A stretch of 64,000 nucleotides of DNA from Durusdinium trenchii (GCA_963970005.1 CAXAMN010021361.1:3140089-3204088), one strand, 5' to 3'; shown: positions 1-10,794, numbered from the stretch's first letter. Translations and numbers: made by a program. The notes: generated by a model from the sequence alone, not told the origin.

Positions 1-42
1 CACCGAATGGACATTCCCACCGATGTCAATCTTATGACTCAC

Positions 43-99
43 AGTAGCGACGTAGTGGTGAAGCGGAAAGTGGAGCTGCACTGCGGAGAAATCACCCTC
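43..99 (-). CDS. Probable DEG9-like exon 12
   Basis: A clean acceptor (GGCCAG before GAGGGTGAT) and canonical donor ACT/GTGAGT bound 19 codons reading [19 protein letters not shown]. The pattern EG-F--V-L--P-HHYV loosely fits the strand after the first PDZ domain (EGKEHEF...PVQPLVPVH), but the link is weaker than for the other exons. The exon between it and ERI was not found. Confidence 0.5.
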
Positions 100-3000
100 C
101 TGGCCGCTGCACCGCAATACCACTCGTCTTTGGCAGGTTAGTGTCCATAGAAGGTGTTTCCAGAAACTCACAACAAAAGCACATATTGCTGCGAAAGCAC
201 CCACTCCCTGTAAATTCTGAGGAGGGTCTTGTGAATGCCCTTGGCCGACAGTGTTGCCCTTGGCGCTCCTCGGCCTCCGATCTCCACACCTTCACACCTC
301 ATCCGGCGCGGACTCTCAGTCTCCAGGTCGGCGGGACACCCGGCACCGACAGCCAAGGTGGGGGAATGAGCTAAAGCAGCCAAAAAACCTGTGTTGTTCC
401 CAGGCTTGTGTCCTTATCTTGCAATTTACATACCGGCTTCCCTTAAGGCCCCTTAGGGCCGCGTCCACTCTGGGTCTAGTGGAGTCCTGCTTCTGGGGTG
501 GGCACATGCTTGTTGGTCTAAGCTGGCCAAATACCGGTATAGTTTTTCACTGTAAGATCACACATTCAAACCCGGGGCAGAACATGGCATATGAGTCAAA
601 ATTAACCGCAAAAACCTCAACTGCTGCAAAACGTTGAGCACTTTTTATCTTACAGTGAAATACTATCTACAACATGCACCGATCCATTCCGCTGTGTCAA
701 GATGTCGGCAGAGTGTAGCGCGATTCTGTAGAGACTAACACAGGTCGGTCACCTCATCCTGTCAGGAGTGGTCAGAAAACAACAAAATGCCCTCAGGGCA
801 ACTTTCACCCTCCACACACGGACAGGGGCCATAGGGGCCTTCACACCCTACGGAGTTCCGCACGAGCCCAAGCCACTGAAGAGATCTCCCGTCACGCGCC
901 GGGAGACCAAAAAGTCGAACCTGAGCTCCGAAACCAGTCGGACAACACGGGCGGAGGCGGGCGGAGCCAATTGGGATGGGGATGCAGCGATATGTTTTGT
1001 ATGCAGTGCATGGTGGGGAACTTCAATTTTACTTTCTGTTCACATGTGCGACACTCGAGAGAGAGAGAGAGGACCTAGTCTCCATCTCCATCTTCCTCAG
1101 AGTCACCGGATTGGGAGTTAAATTCTTCTTGCTGTTTCCTTGGTCTTCTGCTTTGCCATTTGCCGCATTGATGCGGCGTTTGGTGCCCTTCATGTCCGTG
1201 TCGACAGGAGGGAGAGAGGGAGAGAGAGAGAGAGAGCCATCCTGGAATTGAGAACAAAATGCAGCATACATATATATATATATAGTTATAAGTTATATGA
1301 AAATAGGAAACTGGTCACTTTTCGGTTTGGTAATGTTCTATCTACTCCAGGATGGTTGCATATACGGCATACCAGTGTACACCCCAAGAATCCTTGGACC
1401 CAACACCCTCGCAGGGGGCTGGATCCGAAGAAAAAACCCTTTCCATTGGTTCGAGAAGACTTGTGATACTCGTTTCACCGTATGGATGCAACAGTCAATG
1501 CTCCTCCTTCATCACCCACCCCACACATTCCACCTTCGAAAAGCACGTGCCCCTTTGCAAAGTGTTTCGAGGGTCCAAATGTCCCGACCCCTGCGAAGAG
1601 AGTCCCCGGCATTTCGGTGCGGGGTCCAACTGGATGGTCGAAAAATATCGACCATATCTGTGCTCCTGAGCATCCAACAGGTCGCGGTGTGGGAACCTCT
1701 TCCAGGATGCCATATTCATAGAGAGTCCTGTCGACTAGTTCAAAACCTCTTGACCTGGCCCACTGAGCCCGCTGAGCCCGCCGCCCAATTCGCTCAGCGT
1801 CGCGGAAGGGGATGGAGCCATCCTCCGCCACAGGCACATCATCGATGGCTAGCAGCACATCGCCCGCCTTCGTCGCGCTTCCGACGCATCAACACGTAGA
1901 AAAACACCATGGAGCCTTGAAACTTGAAGTTCCAAAGTCCTTTTGGACTACAGTCGCTACAGTTTCAGATCCTTCTTCCCAAAATCAGTCCGCGTGAAAG
2001 GCTGAGGCCGTTCTACCCTGTCACACCATGCCACACTTCCGCAGGTTCCACATTCGCCTTGAGACCAGCTTGCGCAGCCGCCGACAGGGGCGCCACATCT
2101 ACGACCAAAGCGCCATCCTCCGTCTCCTGCGGATCTGAAGCGCCAGGTGGCTTGGTTTGTAGGGTTCCACCTGAAGGGAAAAAGAAGGAAAAGAAAAAAA
2201 GAACGTCCTGTGGCACATCCTATGCCCAATCTCAACGCGTTTGGGCGAAAGCGATTTCCACCCACCAGGCCCACCGTCCAGGCCATGCCAGGCTCGCAGG
2301 GCGGCGCTCCGCGCGGGCTGCAAGCGGACGCCCAGAGCGCAAAGCACCGGGCTGCGGCAGCGCGCCACGCCCCGGAGGAAGTAGCGCACCACAGAGCCTG
2401 GAATCACGTAGCCTGCAGCTGAAGGGATGCGCAGCATGGGTGGACAAGTTGGAAGAAACGGTTGAAAACAGTTTGGATAAGAAGTACTCGGTACACTTCG
2501 AGTCATAGAACCTCCTGCGGCATCGAAGCGTCTAATCTGGTGTGTGTTCAAATCCACTGGCCTTTTTTTTGGCGCCGGTCAGCTCAACCTCTTGAAAGCC
2601 TTGACGAAGCCACTGCCGACTGTCAACCTACCACCATCAACCACTTGCCAAGCTATTGAAATCCAGTGGTGATGATCTATGGACCAACAAAGTTCTGCTT
2701 CCCTGTCCTTTCCGCACCATGGAAGTGAAACAATCATTGGATATTAAAATTATCTTGATTCAATTTAATGTGTATGATGTTTAAAAAAAGAATGTTTCAC
2801 AAAAAACGCGTCGAATCGCATCTAAACTAAACAAGAGCCCTGACTACAATCCTGGCCCGGCTCAACGGGCGGTCATTTCCTGAGCATCAATGAGGTACTT
2901 AAGACCCCCTTCTTTACCAGGCCACCGATGTTTGCGCTGCTCTGCAACTTGGCAAAGGCCACACCCACCGCCTTACACAGGAGGGAGCGAGTGTTGATCA

Positions 3001-6000
3001 AACGTGGTGGCTTTTTAAGTGATTTGTGGCCTACCGACATCCAACACCCCTTTCAATTCAATAGGTCACATTGTCCCACCAACTGTATGGAGTGGCATCT
3101 CGCTCTCACGCGCTACTCCTCCGAGAAACTTTATTGCTTTACACCCCCCTCACGCATGCCAGCAGAGCAGCCCCTACGAGGGATAAGTCCAAAGCATTTG
3201 CAGTTGTTTTCTTTCGCCCCAAGTCCGTTTGCCACCAGGTTTTAGCTCGGTTTCATGACCTCCGAGCACACATCACGAGCCCAGCCTTTCCGCTGGCGTC
3301 CAGCACGGGGCCACCGGAGTTGCCGGGGTTGATCGCAGCATCGACCTGGAGGCTTCGGCAGTATCATAAGCCGCAGGAACTTCCCAGCCCACTTCCAGCC
3401 AAAGTGTGGTGATTTCAGGTGGGGAAGGGGATTGGACCATTCTGTCTGCATTTTTCGGCTGCGCCAAAAAAAGGAGAGGTTTAAGTTCTGGGTTCAAAGA
3501 CTCCTCGCGAACACGGTGCAGATTTTGCGGATGTCTTGGACGCATCTCGCATTTAAAAGGATCAATGATCACGTTGTACTCAAGCCCTCACAGTCCCTTC
3601 AGAATGATTAACGTTCCCCAAATTTTAGTTGTTTGAAAACTGTTTGGCAAGATCCTTTCGTTCCAGTCTGTGGTTGAACCTTTCACACCAGAAAATGGGC
3701 CTTGACAAGCCATTAAACGCCCATGAGCCCTCACTGAGCACTGTCTTTGGCACAACGATGTTGTCACCAGTTCGCAACCCTGGGACAGTGGCCATGTAGG
3801 CTTGAAAAATCGGGTTTGTGACTCTATGACTTCAAGTTTCATGTCTGAGTCTTCAAAAGGGATCACGCACGGAACCACTCAGCGACCGGGCCTGAGTCTA
3901 AGAAGGGCTTCTTAAGACCGACATCTGAACATGTTTGCACGGCTATACATTCCATGAGAAACCACAAAGTCAGGGGCATTAAGCTTCGAAACAGGCTGGA
4001 AGTTTGGAGCTGAAAGTTTCTGAATCAAGGAATCATGTCTGAGAGAAAGGAGCATGGAAACGACACGAACGTGCTTTGAAGTTGAAGAGGCGCCTTTGGA
4101 GAAACACTGTCCATCCGATGCTATGTTCTTGCTGGGCACCCAGGCTGTTTGAGGGGAGAAGCTCGATGAGCACGGGGCAGGTGTTCGGTGGCGGTCCATA
4201 CGCGCCGCCAAATCGTTAAAAAACAAACTATTAATTAGGGAAGTGACAAAGTGTCAAAAAGACCCAGACCAAAAAAGACATAGAAAGGGAGACACGGTTC
4301 CAACACAAACAACACAGAAAAACCCTTGAAAATAACATGGCCGGTTCCGCATGCTCCATAAATAAGCATAAACAAGTTTAAATCGACAAGACACAAACAA
4401 ATAAGTATCAAACATCAAATAAACTAAAAGGACAGAAACACCCCACAAAGTCATAATACATGGAAATGACGATAGGAATATGAAACTCAAACCCAAACAT
4501 AAAACCAAACGAACAAAAACAAGTAGCCACCTCGTTGAACATCAATGAACAAGGTCAATTTAGAGTCAAAAATTGAAAGCCAAACTTCCTCAGAAACACC
4601 CACTGAGAGAAAGCAACAAGGTCAAGGAAATAGCGTTGACCTTCCACAAAAACGAACAACAAACATAGCAACAAACAAGGCGCCCAGAAGCCCCCGTTCA
4701 CCCTTTGACCCCCGTTCACCCTGCCAGACCTGCATGACCAGCTGTCGCTCACCGCCTGGGAAGACTGCGGACTGGGCGCCGTCTTAGACGACACATTCGT
4801 ACCCCCAAGCCCCGCGGACTGTAAGATCTGGGCCTGGTGACAGGGGAGTTGTCAAGCAGCCAACTGGAGTCTTGACAGGGTGCTCCCGAATCATCAGGTC
4901 TCTTGAGCTCAAGAGACCTGAGTTCGGACCATCTAAGAAGGATAGGGGCCTTGGGTCCTCCAGTTCTCCTCCCCCCCGGCTCCAGCGACGGCCTACTGGT
5001 GAGAAGGTGTAGTCCATCAGATCGATTCTGGACACCTCAGATCGATTCTCCATCCCGATTCGTCGACCGGGATCTGAAGTCGATGTCAGAGGTCAAACCT
5101 CGGACATGGGTCATCTGAGGTGTTCAACCGTTCAACCAAAAACTATATAACATCGTCGAAACACCTTACAACTCTTCTGAAGCAGCCAGCCGCGCTAAAT
5201 TGCACCCATTCATCCGCGGTCGCGTTCGTCACCAGGCCGCCACCCCTCGAGTCACACAGATGTTCTCTCCGCCCAAGGGGTAGCCCACCGTCAGCACGTC
5301 GCTGTCCAGCTCCGGAACCTCCTCCGACAGTTCCACGGAGCTCAGGGCCTGGGAATAGGCTGGACGAAGAGCAGGACTGCTTGGTGTCTGTTGATGTGTG
5401 TTTCTCTGACATGTTGTTTGTACATGTTTATACATGCAACTTGTCAGTATCCATCCATCCATCATGCATCCATACTTTGGGTACCATTTCCACTGTTTCC
5501 ACCAACCAGCCATGATTTTTGAGCGACCCATAGGTCAACGGCGTGATTCGGAAACTAGAACCGCGGATTCGGAAACTAGGGTGGCCACGGATTCGGAAAC
5601 TAGGCACGGCGCGGATTCGGAAACTAGGATTCGGAAACTAGAATGGGTCTGAATCGGCCAGTTTCTGAATCCCGGGAGTTTCTGAATCGGGACACCCTGT
5701 AGTTTCTGAATCGGCTAGTTTCTGAATCGGGTGAGTTTCTGAATCGGAACACTCTGTAGCTGTAGTTTTAGAATCGCAAGTTTCTGAATCGGAGCTAGTT
5801 TCTGAATCGTCTTCTGTTCGACCCGTGTGCATCTCCGGCATCTGTTGGCCATCCTGGAGACATAGCACGTCACCCAAACTCCGCCCAGGCACCGGCGGAG
5901 CTTCCCAGAAGGCCTCCGCCGGCACCTCTAGCAGCGCCAAATCCACTTGCGGCGAGATGCAGAGCACCTGACCCATTTTCGGTGCCGAATCCCCCCCACC

Positions 6001-9000
6001 AAGAGAGGAAAATGATGGACCAAAGAGCCCGTTTCTCAGTTCCTTGCAGATCGGAGAGAGGAAAATAAGGTACTAAAGCACTTCTTTTCTTTTTTCATTG
6101 TGCTCCTTGGATGGTAGGACCGGCTCCGAGCAGAATGTTCAGCATGCGGAGGTGAGACTTAAAATATTGGATGATAAGAGCAAATTTGGAGGGCTGTGTG
6201 CCCCACCAGTGTTTTGCTTTCCTTGACTCGAAGCACCCTGCACCGTCGCTCCCATCGCTCCAAAGAATCTTTTGCAAGGGAAAGCGGTCTCTGAGGGGCC
6301 CACGTCAGGTTGACACTTGGGAGAGAACTCGGGAGGCTACTCAGCCCACAGACCTGTGAAAAGGAATGAAGGAGATCCTCTTCGATGGGGCCAAATGACC
6401 TACTCACTCCGAGTTCAGTTCTGCCTTCACTGCCGACTGAGACCCAAGACCACAACTATATAATCCCGAGTACCTATTTAAAAACGGACCCCTATTAAAA
6501 AAATATAAAAACGTCATGTCGGAACCCCCTAAATACGTGTTATATGTGTTGTTTAATTACCGCCCTTTCAAACCGCTACTAAACTACAAGTACCAACATT
6601 GTAACATGGCCGATTTGGAGGAGTTTTCTTTATTTGGCTCCAAAAACAACCGTAGCTGCCCACCTCTTTAGTTGTTAGTCTAATGAAGAATCACTATTCT
6701 AATAAAGGCTTTTGTAGGGGAAAAGGAAGACCCTTCGATCTGGAGGTTTTTTAAATTTGTGATATTAGTTTTATAAAGCATTTTATATAAAATTTTCCTG
6801 GATTACTTTTTGGTTTTGAAGCCCTTCTCAGGTGACCCTATTTTGGACCCCCGATTTCAGGGACCCCCTATTAAAAGACAGAACGGCAGGCCCTGGAAAT
6901 GCACTTTTTCATCAATTTTCAGTGATCTGGAGGTGCATTTTTGTATGGTTTTTTTCAAGGATCTACTCAGATGAATTGCCAAGGACATCTCAACTGTTGT
7001 CCTCTGACAAAATGCAGAGTACCAAAAAAAACAATAAAACCAAAAAAACAATCCTGACATACTCGTTGGACACCCCCCCCACCCCCAGTCCAAGACCTCC
7101 CAGGAATTGTGTTTTTTGCTTTTTTTGATTTTTTTGTTTTTCTTTTTTTTTGGGGGGGGTGTCCAAGACCTCCCCCGAATTGTATTTTGTTGTTTTTTTA
7201 TTTGGGGGGGGTGTCCAAGACCTCCCAGGAATTGTGTTTTTTTGATTTTTTTTGGCTTACTCCCTGAACAGTCTCCTAGGATTGTGCTTTTTGACACCTA
7301 CCGCAAGACAAGACTTCTGAAGGGGTTGTTATTTTTGTGTTTATTTTGTGTTTTGGTATCTCTAACTTTTGCATCACATTCATCAGTATTTTTAAAGTTA
7401 AAAATAGAGCACCTTGTAGCATTTCTGAATTCTAATGTGTTTTCTTCACTAATAACCATTGGTTTATTAAGATCTATGTTTTCAATGATATCGGGTTTGA
7501 TATTACCCAATTGTTCTATAAATTTATCCATACAATCCTCACCCCTATTCAGATAAGGTGTGGATGTTTTGTCAATTCTATTCACCACATTCAACATATA
7601 ACCGCAAGGTTTATGCTCTTGATATGTACCCCTTAATCCCATCAAAAGAAGTCACAGTAAGACATTCAAAATCTCCATAAATAACAAAAGGATGTTGAGA
7701 TTTGGTATTATATTTTTGAATTTCAATAAAAGAACCTTCAGGGGGGTAGTTTGAATTGTTGCCCCGCAATTGCTAATCAACCCCTTTTATAATGTTCTTC
7801 CAAGCCCTCTGTTTTACAAAAGGAATGAGAACAATACCTAGAGATATATGTTTTTTTGTTATCTTTATTCAATTAACAATTTAATAACCTACTCAAACTT
7901 CTTATTAAAGCATAATGGTATCTATTTTTACCATCAAACACTCTCAATAAGTCAGTATGATATTTAGCATTTAAAACTTTGGTTGCTCTTGGTTTGATTA
8001 TGTTATTTTCATTAAAAACATCATTTGTTTCAAAAACATTTACTGAAATTAAACAATAATTATTCACTTCAAGCCTGTCAATATCTCTATTACCTGCTGG
8101 AAAATTTCCCAACTGATGATGTCATCCTTCAATTTGTTATAATGAAACATTTCTGTTGGGTGATGTTTATTAAGCTTATCAAAAACTACTGGTTGAATAC
8201 AATACGTTAAGCATTTGTTATAAACATATTTTCTTATTTATATTGATACAAGCCTGTTTAAACTAAACAAAATTAGGTAACTCTATATATTTGTCTGCCC
8301 TGTTGGATTATATCTATCATAATGGATGGTAATAGAAACTACCTTGTAATTTTTAGATTTGACCTTGAAGCCTCAATCTGTTCTATTTGAAGTAGTATTT
8401 CTTTTACACTATCTTCTAAAGCTTTATTCAAGTCATCTTCATTATTAATGTTGAATCTTGTGGATGGTAAATTATGAGGTATCTCGGACTCACCTATATC
8501 ACCATCACTATCACCATCAAAATCTTCACCATCATTAACATTAGGCATACTAAATAATGCTTCCGAACTTATGTTGAGTTTCATATTATGATTATGTTTA
8601 AGAAATTCCGCAAGTAATGAGTTTTTATGTTGTATCATTGGTAAGCCTTGTTCTCCTTTAAAGTGCTTGTTTATGAGCTTAAGATTATTGGCATATCGTT
8701 TAAAAGCTGATTTACCTTTTTCTACTCTGAACCTATTTTTGATAGCATATTTGGTTAGGGCTTTCTTCATGCTCCAATGAAATTATCTTATGGTCGTAAC
8801 TTCTATATTCATCAGTTTTCTTCACTTATTCCAATGTTTTCAATCTTTTGAGATATCTATGTTTTTGTTGTATCTGAATTGTTGATTGTCAATAACTATT
8901 GACTTTAGTTCTTTGTTACCCTTTTTGGGTATTTCTGCTTTATCAATTTTAAGCAAAAAATATATATTTGTTCATCATATATTACTATATATTTTACACT

Positions 9001-10794
9001 TTAACTACTCGTTAAGTATATATTCAATGAATTTATATATATTTACTTAAATTTACATTAATTTGTAATAATAGGTGAGGAAGTCTTGGGATACCTATTT
9101 AAAGAAATATTGATATTAATATCCAAGGAGTATACTTGGGGAAATACTTGTGTTAAGCCAAAACTAGCAGATGAAGGAAGACATGTCAGATAACTTAGTA
9201 GAGCTCAAAAATTGGTGAAAAAGTGCACTTCCACAGCCTGCCGGACTCTTAAAAAAAGGCGACCGAGGTGTCCTTATTAGGGGAGGGCGCGTGTTTTTTA
9301 ATAGGTGGACAGGATGAGAACATCCTAGGATGTAAATGTATATAAGCATAACACCTGGGTGTCATTGAGGTCTTGGGGCCAAACGTGGAACATCCTTTGT
9401 TATCAGGAGGAGCCGGCGAACACTCTCAGCGACTCCTTCCGGGTGCCTTGGCGGGATACCGCGCAGCATGCCCGTAGCGGCGCACGCGCACCGTGACCTT
9501 CGCAGCGGTTCGCTCCCCGGACGTCCGTGGGCCCAAAACCCCTCGCCCCTCACCCTAAAGAATGAAGACTAGCGCCTAGCGCTGGTGTTTTCCGGTCGAG
9601 TTTTGGTGACCTAAGTTTCGACCCACATCACTCATGGGCCGTCACCTCAGGTTTCAAGCTGTTTCATGTTGATCCAGCTCTGTCCGAAACTGAATGGGTC
9701 GCCCTGGCGACCACCTGCAGATGGTCCGAAACCCACGCCCGCCGAGCAGCCGCATCTCCCACCACATGCGCATTCGTGAGGATCTAGGTGCGTGGCGCGG
9801 CCGCGCCAGCGGGCGGTTAGCAAGGAGAGAGGGGTCGTCATGGGGCGTTCCGATGGTCGGTTTTTTGCCTCACCCTCACACCATGAAAGCCACACGCAGC
9901 CACACATGAGTCATGAGGACAGAAAATGGTGGGGATGGAAAACCGGCACGGCAGATTCCTCAGGGCAGCTTGTAGCCGCTAGGCATCTATCAAGCATGTG
10001 GGGCGTCTTCAGGGGTCTGAATCGACGCTGGTGCTCGATCTCCAGACCAAAAAAAAAAAAACAATGTGTAATCGATGGACAGTCCATCCATCATCCAGTT
10101 GATAAGAGTTGGCAGTTGAGTTCTCTAGCCTTCATGCAGGAAGAGTTCGAGTTGGCTTGATCAATCGACGTACCTACCAGGTGACGAGAAAAAGAATCTC
10201 CGAAACCAACCAGTACTGATCAGTCATCTATATTATACAAATATAACTATATAACTATATATATATACAATGACCACTAGGCAAGACCTTCACCATAGCC
10301 TCAACCTTACAAGCCGGCTCCTGAGAGGTTCCGGACTCCCTCGCAGTTTCACCCGACCCTCACCTGTCGGCGGCTCGCATTGATGCAAAAGCCAGAGCCG
10401 CTCCCCGCACGCTGCGGGCGCCGCTGCCACGGCGAGGTCCAGTTGGGCTGAGAGCTTCGCACGAAGACCTGGGCGGCACGCCCCGAACAGAGTGTCGGTC
10501 TGGCAGGTGGTCGGCAGTGGTTGGTCTAAATCAGAACACAATTGAGCGGAGCCCTCTCTTCAGGAGCTCCCAAACTCTTGGTGCACCGAACTCTTCAGGA
10601 GCTTCATGTAAATTCTAATTTGGCTTTCACAAGTCGTCCCAGTCTGACTTCAAATCAGCACATCAATCCGCTCGTCTACTCTGTCCCTTCATCTCGACCC
10701 CAAACTCCACTGGCACCTTCACCACGCAGCGCCGCACCGCGCTGAGCTCAACGGAGCGGCCGCCGGCCGCATGGGGCGCGCCCGAGGCGTCCAT
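43..10794 (-). CDS. Deg/HtrA-type serine protease, DEG9-like, multi-exon (3' end beyond window)
   Basis: At least 12 exons on the minus strand read as one trypsin-fold protease followed by a PDZ domain. In order the exons give a PWQRR segment before a Gly-Ser-rich SGSGF strand, the catalytic His in ILTNAHVV, the catalytic Asp in [17 protein letters not shown], and the catalytic Ser in [12 protein letters not shown]. Then come GYVIPGSVV and a PDZ domain with [10 protein letters not shown] and [20 protein letters not shown]. The last phrase matches the plant DEG9/DEG2 class better than bacterial DegP. Such proteases degrade misfolded proteins; the compartment cannot be told here, because any targeting peptide would lie 5' of exon 1. 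Exon junctions keep frame through most of the gene. Two links are missing: a short piece before VDAAINPGN, and the segment between PDZ strand ERI and the last exon. Two introns are large and carry the polymerase island and the inverted minisatellite. Orthology to DEG9 is inference from motif memory. Confidence 0.82.
100..1786. other. Intron-like sequence, no exon resolved
   Basis: This stretch lies between DEG9-like exons 11 and 12. It contains GA-rich and TA microsatellites at about 1055-1075, 1205-1238 and 1262-1284. No further exon could be fixed, although one coding for the second half of the PDZ domain is expected here. Confidence 0.5.
1787..1867 (-). CDS. DEG9-like exon 11, PDZ domain part 2
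   Basis: Acceptor AAG before GCGGGCGAT; about 27 codons read [18 protein letters not shown] and then IPFRDAERI. The phrase [19 protein letters not shown] is diagnostic of the plant-type DEG9/DEG2 PDZ domain. The exact donor is unclear; several GC dinucleotides follow. Confidence 0.85.
2058..2134 (-). CDS. DEG9-like exon 10, PDZ domain part 1
   Basis: Acceptor CAG before ATCCGCAG completes Asp from the previous exon and reads [18 protein letters not shown], then AAAQAGLK. Donor is GC (AAG/GCGAAT). GALV-V-PLSAA--AGLK is the typical carboxylate-binding strand and helix start of HtrA PDZ domains. Confidence 0.85.
2275..2412 (-). CDS. DEG9-like exon 9
   Basis: Acceptor CAG before GCTACGTG; the frame reads [18 protein letters not shown], then [18 protein letters not shown] and HGLD, ending phase 1 at GACG/GTGGGC. 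It matches the GYIIPTPVIKHF...LGL linker between the protease and PDZ domains. Confidence 0.8.
2571..2599 (-). CDS. Possible short DEG9-like exon
   Basis: An AAG acceptor precedes a frame reading [10 protein letters not shown], which resembles the AFQ-LSGAENIG strand expected between the Ser exon and GYVIPGSVV. The boundaries and the missing NIG residues are unresolved. Confidence 0.35.
3277..3345 (-). CDS. DEG9-like exon 8, catalytic Ser
   Basis: Acceptor CAG before GTCGATGCT; 23 codons read [16 protein letters not shown] and ASGKAGL; donor CTC/GTGATG. GNSGGP contains the nucleophile Ser of S1 proteases, so the triad is complete. Confidence 0.9.
4894..4921. repeat. 28-bp perfect palindrome
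   Basis: The half TCAGGTCTCTTGAG is followed directly by its exact reverse complement, with no spacer and GAGCTC at the centre. It lies in the intron 3' of DEG9-like exon 7. Confidence 0.9.
4997..5035 (-). CDS. DEG9-like exon 7
   Basis: Acceptor GAG before GTGTCCAGA; 13 codons read [13 protein letters not shown]; donor CCA/GTAGGC. VSRID matches VSRIE of plant DEG9 immediately after the GVV strand. About eight residues (the LLGLQ-like stretch) are still missing before the next exon, so a microexon or another donor is likely. Confidence 0.7.
5241..5348 (-). CDS. DEG9-like exon 6
   Basis: Acceptor CAG before GCCCTGAGC; 36 codons include [15 protein letters not shown] and ICVTRGV. This is the GYP-GG-N-SVT-GVVS strand pair that forms the oxyanion side of the protease. 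With a GC donor (GTG/GCGGCC) the join to exon 7 gives TRGVVSRID, exactly the family pattern. Confidence 0.85.
5545..5809. repeat. Inverted minisatellite array (GATTCGGAAACTAG family)
   Basis: Five direct copies of GATTCGGAAACTAG start at 5545, 5566, 5590, 5614 and 5628. They are followed by about seven copies in the opposite orientation, AGTTTCTGAATCGG, plus one variant (AGTTTTAGAATCG). The two arms could form a long imperfect hairpin in RNA or DNA. The arms differ consistently at one base: motif-strand TTCGG on the left, TTCAG on the right. Confidence 0.9.
5854..5967 (-). CDS. DEG9-like exon 5, catalytic Asp
   Basis: Acceptor CAG before GTGCTCTGC; 38 codons run from [15 protein letters not shown] through [12 protein letters not shown] to [13 protein letters not shown] carries the active-site Asp. 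The likely donor is GA (CAG/GATGGC); a GC donor four bases on is the alternative. The inverted minisatellite begins about 45 bp into the intron. Confidence 0.85.
6883..6922 (+). repeat. Left arm of 40-bp inverted repeat flanking AT-rich island
   Basis: The segment containing TGCACTTTTTCATCAATTTT matches, with few differences, the reverse complement of 9204-9243 (GGTGAAAAAGTGCACTTCC). The pair brackets the AT-rich polymerase island. Confidence 0.75.
7060..7258. repeat. Tandem repeat with G/C runs, three copies
   Basis: A unit of about 60-70 bp containing GTCCAAGACCTCCC, AATTGTRTTTT and a T-rich tail is repeated three times, separated by runs of eight C or G. A degenerate fourth copy may lie at 7265-7290. 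It sits at the edge of the AT-rich island. Confidence 0.8.
7260..9170 (-). mobile_element. AT-rich island carrying polymerase relic (Polinton- or plasmid-like element)
   Basis: Base composition falls abruptly to mostly A and T across about 1.9 kb inside a GC-richer host gene intron. The only recognisable coding is the decayed family B DNA polymerase on the minus strand. Inverted repeats lie on both sides, 6883-6922 and 9204-9243. No capsid, integrase or packaging ATPase was seen, so the element type (Polinton/Maverick-like, linear plasmid-like or other) is undetermined. Confidence 0.6.
7298..8770 (-). pseudogene. Decayed protein-primed family B DNA polymerase, N-terminal half
   Basis: Three minus-strand blocks follow one another in the order expected for the large element-encoded polymerases of the DNA_pol_B_2 class. 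Block 8770-8339 starts with ATG and holds a basic helical region and an acidic loop. Block 8112-7873 carries the ISVNVFE and HTDLLRV strands and RSLSRLLN. Block 7695-7298 carries the exonuclease motif YGDFE at about 7665-7680, then [21 protein letters not shown] and FRNATRC. The blocks are out of frame with each other and have stops between them; one break lies just after the DFE motif. The downstream zinc-knuckle region is garbled and no palm-domain motif was found. It is inserted in the intron of the DEG9-like gene in the same orientation. Family assignment is from remembered motif order. Confidence 0.72.
9204..9243 (-). repeat. Right arm of 40-bp inverted repeat
   Basis: Reverse-complement partner of 6883-6922. 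Similar short CCTATTAAAA pieces also occur near 6480 and 9300, so these may be fragments of a dispersed repeat rather than true terminal repeats. Confidence 0.7.
9447..9497 (-). CDS. DEG9-like exon 4
   Basis: Acceptor AAG before GTCACGGTG; 17 codons read [17 protein letters not shown]; donor is GC (AAG/GCACCC). It supplies the beta strand between the catalytic His and Asp, and PAK joins in phase to [13 protein letters not shown] of the next exon 3.5 kb away. Confidence 0.75.
9715..9783 (-). CDS. DEG9-like exon 3, catalytic His
   Basis: Acceptor TAG before ATCCTCACG; the exon opens [12 protein letters not shown], with the active-site His. A canonical donor CAG/GTGGTC closes it at 9715, which adds 11 residues compared with plant proteins. 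A GC donor at about 9748 would remove them. The 5' junction ([11 protein letters not shown]) is phase 0 and fits the family exactly. Confidence 0.8.
10364..10468 (-). CDS. DEG9-like exon 2
   Basis: Acceptor CAG before GTCTTCGTG, donor CAG/GTGAGG, 105 nt, phase 0 at both ends. It encodes [17 protein letters not shown] and then [18 protein letters not shown], matching the conserved PNFSLPWQRK...SSSGF region that precedes the catalytic His in plant DEG9. Confidence 0.85.
10717..10794 (-). CDS. DEG9-like exon 1 (possible start)
   Basis: The frame reads from ATG at 10794 ([12 protein letters not shown]) to [13 protein letters not shown] and ends at AAG before donor GTGCCA. CVVKV followed by F matches the VVKVF opening of the DEG9 protease domain. 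An in-frame stop lies about 60 nt upstream, so this may be the first coding exon or an internal one with an unseen acceptor. Confidence 0.7.

Noticed and set aside
1475..1786. Continuation of the PDZ reading frame beyond ERI
   Set aside because: The frame stays open, but it no longer resembles the family and has poor codon bias; treated as intron.
6883..9243. Inverted repeats as definite transposon termini
   Set aside because: Only about 40 bp, similar fragments occur elsewhere nearby, and no target-site duplication was found.
9498..9560. Apparent loss of the catalytic His (VLGPRTSG where VLTNAHS is expected)
   Set aside because: This is intron sequence just 5' of exon 4. The true His exon (ILTNAHVV) lies at 9783.
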